DNA from: Petrolisthes cinctipes
Lineage: Eukaryota; Arthropoda; Malacostraca; Decapoda; Porcellanidae
Assembly (NCBI GenBank): GCA_033782935.1
Contig: JAWQEG010000500.1
Span: 124,001-188,000, forward strand
Length of the DNA stretch: 64,000 bases
Direction: 5' to 3'
This document shows positions 58,901 through 64,000 of this stretch, one piece after another. The stretch's first letter is position 1. Every line of letters starts with the position of its first letter. The notes beneath the pieces are model-generated. The model ran no database searches and was not told where the DNA came from. It saw nothing but the letters and a program-made list of their open reading frames with translations. A program made the position numbers and the translations under genes.

Positions 58901-61352
58901 GCCTATATACTGCACCACAGTAGAGAATTAAATAGTATTATATGTCATTATCCTAGTAGCCTGCATATCCAATATTGACTATTATATGAAGCTTAAACAA
59001 GGGTACCGGGTTTGATTCCGGCTGGGGTTTACAACATTAACCATATTCTATGTAATAGTGTGAATCGAGGATATACTAATTGCACTTTTTTTTATCCTTT
59101 CGCTGTTGCTGCCACCACCACTACCACCACCACCACTACCATCACCATCACTACCATCACCATCACTACCATCACCATCACTATTGACTGCCATCATCTG
59201 GACACCATTGCCACTGTTGTCACCATCACTACTACCAACCTCCTGATCTACATGAACAAATAAAAAGGGTGGGTATTTATACTTTCGTTCATAGAGTAGC
59301 CAACCTATTATTATTGTTTAGAGTTTAATTCACGGTCATACTTTTATTTACGGCAATGATATTAATAAACTTACTTTTTACAGGTTTAACAATTTCAGGT
59401 AACTTAATTAATTGTTTTCAGGTTTAATTGCGAACATTTTGGAATTTCAGGCATAATTAAGTTTTGGATTTCAGTTTTTACCAAGCTTTTGGATTTTCAG
59501 TTTAATTACACTTTTGGATTTCAGCATTAATTAAATGTTTGGATTTCAGGTTTAATTACATTTTTGGATTTCAGGTTTAATATCCAACAGCATTCTTACA
59601 GGTTTAATTAATATTTTCTCATCCCAAATAATTTCTTTTACAGTTCTATCACAGGTAAATAAATAAATAAATTGACATTGTAGCTTTCTTATCCTTACAA
59701 ACAAACTGTTCCTATAATCATCTTTATGTATAAATATGAAATATTAGTTAAATGAATGGAATTTATACAAACAATGGGTTAATACATAAAAAAAATAATA
59801 AAAATACAGCTGGATTCGGATTAGGGGACCCTGTGATGTAGTCGGAATATTGGAGGCAAATGAGTCCTTCAAATATTACCACGAAACACACACACACACC
59901 TATAATGAAAGGAGCTTGTTTCGTGGTATAGTCGGGAGGAATCAGAAGCCTTCAATTCTCATACACGATTAAAGAGTCCTCAAGGAATGAAATGCAATAG
60001 GTTAAATAAATGATGAGCACGGGAAAAACAAACCAGAAGCAAATGTGTAACTAGAATATAAAAAGGCGAAAAGGATGTACAGTCGGCAAAAAAGTATTTG
60101 AACCACCTTTACATTGAAATCAAATATAATTATCCATAAGCGAGCTCAAGCAAATATCAAACATGATAATGGTTATAATTGGTTCACTAGTATGCCAAAT
60201 GATTAAAAAACTTCAAGACCTGGATACAAATTTTGGGTTGCGAGTGTACACAAATATTCTTACCCACCTCGGATTTTCCTCACGCAGAATTAATCCTGGT
60301 AACACTGAACCCTGTCCCCCATGTCCAGATGTATGATATCCTCTATTTCCTACCTCACTTTCCTTTCACATTTACTGTATATACCTTGAAGTAGTAATCT
60401 ATGAATATTGTGGTTTATCCATCTATTCAGTCAAACTGTATTCACTGGCAAAATTAGATTTATTTTATTGATGAATATTAAGGCTTCCGTTTCCTATCCC
60501 CATCCTCCTGTCCCTCTCCCTCTCTTCTGTCTTCTGCTCCCTCCCTCCCCACTCTCTGTCTCCCCCGCTACCTAACTCGCTCCCCTTGCTTCCTACCTCT
60601 CTCTCTCTCTCTCTCACTCCACCCACCTCTGTGTAAGTAAGTGTCGGACAGTTTCATCAGGAAATATTGTAAATTATGAACATAGACGACACACACATTA
60701 TCTCACCACAAACCTGAACACTGGCTGGATAAGTTAAGGCACAGCTAAACACGTGTATGACATGTCAACAACCCACTTTGACACTAATACGACAAAATGA
60801 TGCAATGGTAATGTGAGTAAAAGTACTGTACACATATTTTGGCACGTTAATAACACACCTTAATTAACACTGGTAAGACATAAAATAATACAAAAAATAC
60901 GTATACTGGTATGTACAACACGTGAAGGAGAGAAACACCCGAAGCCTGGTTGTATACGTTTATAACACACCTGTAGTCTGGTTGTATACGTTATAACACA
61001 CCTGTAGTCTGGTTGTATACGTTTATAACACACCTGTAGTCTGATTGTATACGTTATAACACACCTGTTGTCTGGTTGTATACGTTCATTACACACCTGA
61101 AGCCTGGTTGTATAAGTTTATAACACACCTGTAGTCTGGTTGTATACGTTCATTACACACCTGAAGCCTGGTTGGACACGGTGAGGAGAGTGGTGACGCC
61201 TAGACAGGTACGGGCGGGGACAGAGTCGGTGTCCATCCAGAAACCCATCCATGATATCACCACGATGAGTATACTGGGTAGGTAGGACTGGACCAAATGG
61301 AACCCTATGTTACGCTCCAGGGTGATGAGGGCCCGCAGACAGCTGTAGTTAC
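48983..61352 (-). CDS. Cys-loop ligand-gated chloride channel, M1-M4 (5'-partial)
   Basis: Exons 61352-61161, 50498-50461, 50107-49949, 49264-48983. GT-AG junctions of phases 1, 0, 0 give one continuous frame ending in TGA. M1 is HLVQSYLPSILIVVISWMGFW. M2 begins with VPARTCLGVTTLLTVSNQAS. M3 is ALDIWMGVCTAFIFAALLEF. M4 is RYLFPIAFTIFNLVYWCYY. The PAR triplet just before M2 is the signature of anion-selective members (GABA, glycine, glutamate, histamine and pH-gated chloride channels), which form pentamers in the plasma membrane and pass chloride on ligand binding. The M3-M4 loop is short, with a Gly-rich and Ser/Gln-rich stretch, and the C-terminus ends 13 residues after M4. The ligand cannot be named because the extracellular domain is not in the window. 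Intron 2 is 10.7 kb. Confidence 0.88.
49655..49745. mobile_element. Degenerate TTAA-MITE half
   Basis: GCTGTTTTGTGGCAAAGTTT followed by GGAGGAA. Intronic in the channel gene. Confidence 0.35.
49949..50107 (-). other. Channel gene exon: M3
   Basis: 53 codons from ALDIWMG to WMELMP. Acceptor CTCGCCAG. The donor GTAATT is non-optimal. Confidence 0.85.
50461..50498 (-). other. Channel gene micro-exon: M2-M3 loop
   Basis: 38 nt. Acceptor CTCCACAG, donor GTCAGT. With the G carried from the previous exon it encodes ETQLKIPQVSYIK, matching the conserved LPxVSYxKA loop of anion channels and restoring the frame into M3. Confidence 0.85.
50510..51230. other. Intronic, nothing recognised
   Basis: AT-rich with a short CA run at 50557-50568. 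Confidence 0.4.
51231..51391. mobile_element. TTAA palindromic MITE, reference copy
   Basis: 161 bp. TTAAGGGGGAAG at the left and TACCCCCTTAA at the right, with TTAA at both edges. The inner inverted pair is CTGATTCCTCCAAACTATTC and GCATACTTTGGAGGAATCA around a ~40-bp loop. The whole copy folds back on itself. TTAA target sites are typical of piggyBac and Kolobok elements. No coding capacity. Confidence 0.75.
51725..51872. repeat. ~33-bp minisatellite
   Basis: Four to five copies of CGTGCTAGTAGACTCGTGCA plus TCAGTCGT. Confidence 0.85.
51880..53460. other. Intronic, nothing recognised
   Basis: A 72-codon ORF at 51955 begins with a hydrophobic leader-like stretch but has no other support. Confidence 0.4.
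53468..53613. mobile_element. MITE sub-type B
   Basis: TTAAGGGACCCTGTGATGTA at the left. Core TCCTTCAAATAATGCCACG / GCAGGAGGAATCAGAAG. Confidence 0.6.
53810..53958. mobile_element. MITE sub-type B/A hybrid
   Basis: Left half TCCTTCAATCATTGCC, right half GGCATAGTTTGGAGGAATCA, end ATATCCCCTTA. Confidence 0.55.
54112..54382. mobile_element. Mariner-type MITE 1
   Basis: Inverted ends of about 64 bp beginning CAGTCATGAGCGTAAGTTTC and running to GTCGTTGTTGGA, flanked by TA (54110-54111, 54383-54384). The interior is unrelated to known transposase. Confidence 0.75.
54385..54594. mobile_element. Mariner-type MITE 2, abutting MITE 1
   Basis: Inverted ends of about 85 bp. The right end reads CAGTCGTGCACCACAAACTC when complemented. 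It contains TCTAGCCC and GACAGCCCAT. Shares the TA at 54383-54384 with MITE 1, and the other TA is at 54595-54596. Confidence 0.75.
54711..54960. repeat. 22-bp minisatellite
   Basis: About ten copies of TTTTGTCACGTTCCGGTCGC. The period is not a multiple of three, so the frames through it are incidental. Confidence 0.9.
54970..56280. other. Intronic, nothing recognised
   Basis: AT-rich non-coding sequence with no ORF or repeat family that I recognise. Confidence 0.4.
56283..56560. repeat. ACCTGTCTGTGGATC minisatellite
   Basis: Degenerate GACCTGTCTGTGGATCTATG and GACCTGCCTATCTATCTAT units, more than ten in total. Confidence 0.85.
56741..58735 (+). repeat. ~1-kb tandem duplication with exon-like modules
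   Basis: Copy 1 is about 56741-57740, copy 2 about 57741-58735. Each has three purine-rich blocks bounded by good splice signals on the plus strand. A: 57064-57094 and 58065-58095, 31 nt, identical. B: 57272-57432 and 58261-58427. C: 57587-57721 and 58582-58723. Acceptors are TCTTTCCAG, ATCCTTCCAG and TCTTTTCAG. C ends in GTGAGT. Spliced A+B has an acidic open stretch (PGCPAEDEPREEDD in copy 2), but stops occur in B in both copies, so a non-coding RNA is more likely than a protein. It lies antisense inside intron 2 of the channel gene. Confidence 0.6.
58815..58945. mobile_element. Possible tRNA-derived SINE fragment
   Basis: AGGTTCTAATCCTGGCCACA resembles a Pol III B box with the flank common in arthropod SINEs. 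A similar GGGTTTGATTCCGGC lies at about 59007. No convincing A box. Confidence 0.25.
59110..59185. repeat. (ACC/ATC)n microsatellite
   Basis: CACCACTACCATCACCATCA-type runs. Confidence 0.85.
59380..59625. repeat. ~22-bp degenerate tandem repeat
   Basis: Units of TTTTGGATTTCAGGTTTAAT. Confidence 0.75.
59820..59977. mobile_element. MITE sub-type B
   Basis: GGGACCCTGTGATGTAGTCG at the left. Right end ACACGATTAAAGAGTCC. Core CCTTCAAATATTACCACG / GTCGGGAGGAATCAGAAG. Confidence 0.65.
59985..60930. other. Intronic, nothing recognised
   Basis: Contains a CT-rich stretch at about 60500-60620. No gene. Confidence 0.4.
60935..61165. repeat. 31-32-bp minisatellite carrying splice-donor copies
   Basis: Seven units of the form ACACACCTGTAGTCTGGTTG plus TATACGTTTATA. 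The eighth, rightmost unit is the 3' end of the channel M1-M2 exon and its donor. On the minus strand each unit repeats CAACCAGGCTTCAGGTGTGT or a close variant, i.e. exon end plus GTGTGT. Confidence 0.85.
61161..61352 (-). other. Channel gene exon: pre-M1, M1, M2
   Basis: 192 nt. The acceptor is preceded by a pure C run (18 G on the plus strand, about 61363-61380) acting as polypyrimidine tract. Starts NYSCLRALITLERN. Ends in the first base of a Glu codon at donor CAG/GTGTGT. Confidence 0.85.
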
Positions 61353-61362
61353 CTGGTGGTAT

Positions 61363-61380
61363 GGGGGGGGGGGGGGGGGG
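61363..61380. repeat. (G)n homopolymer
   Basis: 18 G. It is the C-run polypyrimidine tract of the channel exon acceptor on the minus strand. Confidence 0.9.
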
Positions 61381-61568
61381 GAGACAAAATATTACCCAAG
61401 TGGAGTGGACCAGATAATAATTAATTCTACCGAAATAGTCCGTATAGATCACAAAGTTCATATTCATTACTGTACAGGAAGGGGCTGCTACCCTTCCTTG
61501 TCTGAGCCTCGTCGACATCTGGCCAACCTGCTCTGGCCAGCCGATAACACGACCATTGAACCAACCAA

Positions 61569-61735
61569 TTAAGGGAATAGTATACTTTTGGTACATTGGA
61601 CAGACTTTATTTCTCCATATTATGCCAGGAAAAAGGGCCAGATTAACAACATTATACTGGTAGCTTGTTGTTTGGAAATAGTTTGAAGGAATCCATTACT
61701 ACAGAATTACTAACACTATACTACCTGTCCCCTGA
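61569..61735. mobile_element. TTAA palindromic MITE
   Basis: TTAAGGGAATAGTATACTTT at the left, TACCTGTCCCCTGAAG at the right. Core TTATTTCTCCATATTATGCC / AATAGTTTGAAGGAATCC. Confidence 0.6.
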
Positions 61736-62034
61736 AGTGTCCTGGAAGTTATTGTGACCAATCATGAGACACTACAGGAGGAGATGAAGTCACTGATGTT
61801 ACTTGTGACTAAAGTTAAGAAGTATAGGGGTCTTAGTTGATACTGTTTTGACTGAGCATGCCTGTGTAATTACACTAAATATTGAGTGAATTATGTATTG
61901 TATTGGTACAAATAATATATATTTGTGTTTCAATATGGTGGATAACCTGTGATGACATGCCAACTTCTACGAGCAAGAATGAAAGTGAGAATATCATGAA
62001 TAATTTTTCTAATTTGCAAACTGGTGAGTGACGA

Positions 62035-62355
62035 GCAGGGAACAGAGGAAGTGGGGATCAGTTTTTTTGCTGTGAAGTTGTTGATGGAGAAAGCCTATAA
62101 AGAAGAGAGGGAGCTGTTTGTGGTCTTAATGGATTTATGGGAAGCATAATTATGAGAGTGTAGATAGAGAAGGCTTATGGAAAGTGGTGCATATGTATGG
62201 TATACAATTATAGAGGGACGGCACGGCAGCTGAATGCGTTAAGAAGCTTCTTTATTAGTTGTGTGGCCTGTGTGAGAATAGATGGAAAATTCAGTTTTTG
62301 GTTCACAATCTCTGTTGGAGTGAGGCAAGGATGTGTGATGTCACCATTATTGTTC
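62035..62355 (+). pseudogene. RTE-like LINE RT fragment (fingers/palm)
   Basis: Broken frames with several stops encode MEKAYKEERELFVVLMDL and, in another frame, VGVRQGCVMSPLLFN, the conserved RT block upstream of the catalytic aspartates. Probably the same LINE family as 24051 and 30030. Confidence 0.65.
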
Positions 62356-62471
62356 AATTATTGTTTAATATAATAATAATAATAATATCATCATAATTAG
62401 ATACACACACTATTCACTCACCAGGACACACCACAACATACTCTCTACTCACTCACCAGTACACACCCAGG

Positions 62472-62641
62472 TCCAGTAAGCTCTGATCCCATCTTCCTGG
62501 GATTTGCTTCGGTAGCCCAGACATATAGGGCAGCCCCTCCTTTATCTTAATTTGTTTTTTCACTGCGACCAGAGCGTACCGGGGGTGTGTGGGGCAGGAG
62601 TCCATTCTGCCCCGGGAGGACATCAACAACAACAACACCAC
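62472..62641. mobile_element. SINE-like or LINE-tail repeat, copy 2
   Basis: 5'-shortened copy of 29581-29876, ending in CATCAACAACAACAACACCA. It runs directly into the minisatellite. Confidence 0.5.
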
Positions 62642-63640
62642 AACACACTCTCTATTCACTCACCAGTACACACCACAACACACTCTCTATTCACTCACCA
62701 GTACACACAACACACTCTCTATTAACTCACCAGTACACACTACAACACACTCTCTACTCACTCACCAGTACACACCACAACACACTCTCTATTCACTCAC
62801 CAGTACACAACACACTCTCTATTCACTCACCAGTACACACCACAACACACTCTCTATTCACTCACCAGTACACACCACAACACACTCTCTATTCACTCAC
62901 CAGTACACACCACAACACACTCTCTACTCATTCACCAGTACACACCACAACACACTCTCTACTCACTCACCAGTACACACCACAACACGCTCTCTATTCA
63001 CTCACCAGTACACACCACAACACACTCTCTATTCACTCACCAGTACACACCACAACACGCTCTCTATTCACTCACCAGTACACACCACAACACACTCTCT
63101 ATTCACTCACCAGTACACACCACAACACGCTCTCTATTCACTCACCAGTACACACCACAACACACTCTCTATTCACTCACCAGTACACACCACAAAACAC
63201 TCTCTATTCACTCACCAGTACACACCACAACACACTCTCTAATCACTCACCAGTACACACCACAACACACCCTCTATTCACTCACCAGTACACACCAAAA
63301 CACACTCTCTATTCACTCACCAGTACACACCACAACACGCTCTCTATTCACTCACCAGTACACACCACAACACACTCTCTATTCACTCACCAGTACACAC
63401 CACAACACACTCTCTATTCACTCACCAGTACACACCACAACACACTCTCTATTCACTCACCAGTACACACAACACACTCTTTATTCACTCACCAGTACAC
63501 ACCACAACACACTCTCTATTCACTCACCAGTACACACAACACACTCTTTATTCACTCACCAGTACACACCACAAAACACTCTCTATTCACTCACCAGTAC
63601 ACACCACAACACACTCTCTATTCACTCACCAGTACACACG
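62628..63640. repeat. ~35-bp minisatellite, ~28 units
   Basis: Unit CACACTCTCTATTCACTCAC plus CAGTACACACCACAA. It is highly homogeneous, with some units shortened to 30 bp. A 375-codon frame through it is an artefact. Confidence 0.95.
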
Positions 63641-63767
63641 CTGAATTCCTCACCACGAATAAGTTGTTTATTTTTTGTCTCTGTGTTGACTCAGGCAAGA
63701 CCTCGCGCAGATAAAAACAAAATAATGAGTATAGAGTTTCTTGTCAGCTGATGCTCATTAGAGTCGC

Positions 63768-63768
<1 letters not shown>

Positions 63769-63804
<36 letters not shown>
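63769..63804. repeat. (TG)n microsatellite
   Basis: About 36 bp of TG. Confidence 0.9.
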
Positions 63805-63806
<2 letters not shown>

Positions 63807-63847
63807 AAGGCGTGAGTACTCCGATGGTGGACACTCACTAATAGGAT

Positions 63848-63848
<1 letters not shown>

Positions 63849-63927
<79 letters not shown>
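63849..63927. repeat. (TC)n microsatellite
   Basis: About 79 bp of TC. Confidence 0.95.
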
Positions 63928-63929
<2 letters not shown>

Positions 63930-64000
63930 TGTCGACTCGTGGCAAATTATGGGTACCGTAATGACCAACCTCACTACTACTCTCCTCATCACCAGCATTT

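Noticed and set aside
58990..59030. Functional tRNA gene
   Set aside because: Only a B-box-like GGTTTGATTCC is present. There is no cloverleaf or A box at the right distance.
62587..63714. Long plus-strand ORF (375 codons) rich in Thr, His and Ser
   Set aside because: It is translation of the ~35-bp minisatellite. Other frames across the array are also open, so it is not a gene.

Overview
The window is animal nuclear DNA. Its AT-rich, intron-rich layout, its mobile elements (an intron-bearing DIRS retrotransposon, hAT, pogo/mariner-type MITEs, an RTE-like LINE) and two recognisable genes point to an arthropod, most likely a decapod crustacean. That last step is inference from element types and protein similarity; no species marker is visible. 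Genes occupy only a few percent of the 64 kb, and most of the rest is transposons and satellites.

Three host genes are supported by splice-site and reading-frame logic. (1) On the plus strand, 305-2425 holds the last two exons of a His/Ser/Pro-rich protein of unknown function. (2) On the minus strand, 38920-33978 holds a complete five-exon gene for an AA15-type (chitin-active LPMO-like) protein with a signal peptide, a Thr/Pro-rich stalk and a C-terminal hydrophobic anchor. Both histidines expected to bind copper in that family appear to be replaced. (3) On the minus strand, 61352-48983 holds the last four exons (M1 to M4) of a Cys-loop ligand-gated chloride channel, including a 38-nt micro-exon. 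The ligand-binding exons lie outside the window or were not found.

From left to right: His-rich gene, then a mariner-type MITE (3944-4463). Next are minus-strand LTR-retrotransposon remnants (about 5890-7488 and 14981-15329), split by a near-complete but decayed DIRS element (7549-14980) with inverted terminal repeats, an internal complementary region, gag, RT/RNase H, a tyrosine recombinase and three candidate spliceosomal introns. A hAT deletion derivative sits inside an older hAT-like transposase relic (15620-16800). An uninterrupted 625-aa Mutator-like transposase ORF lies at 17846-19723. The stretch 20-33 kb is dense in fold-back repeats, TTAA-flanked palindromic MITEs, pogo-type MITEs and LINE fragments.

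The AA15-like gene fills 34-39 kb. The stretch 39-48 kb has no recognised gene. The channel gene fills 49-61 kb. Its 10.7-kb M2 to M2-M3-loop intron contains mariner-type MITEs, several minisatellites and a 1-kb tandem duplication whose two copies each carry three exon-like modules on the opposite strand. The window ends in a 1-kb minisatellite and long TG and TC runs.

All calls were made by reading the sequence. No database search was run.
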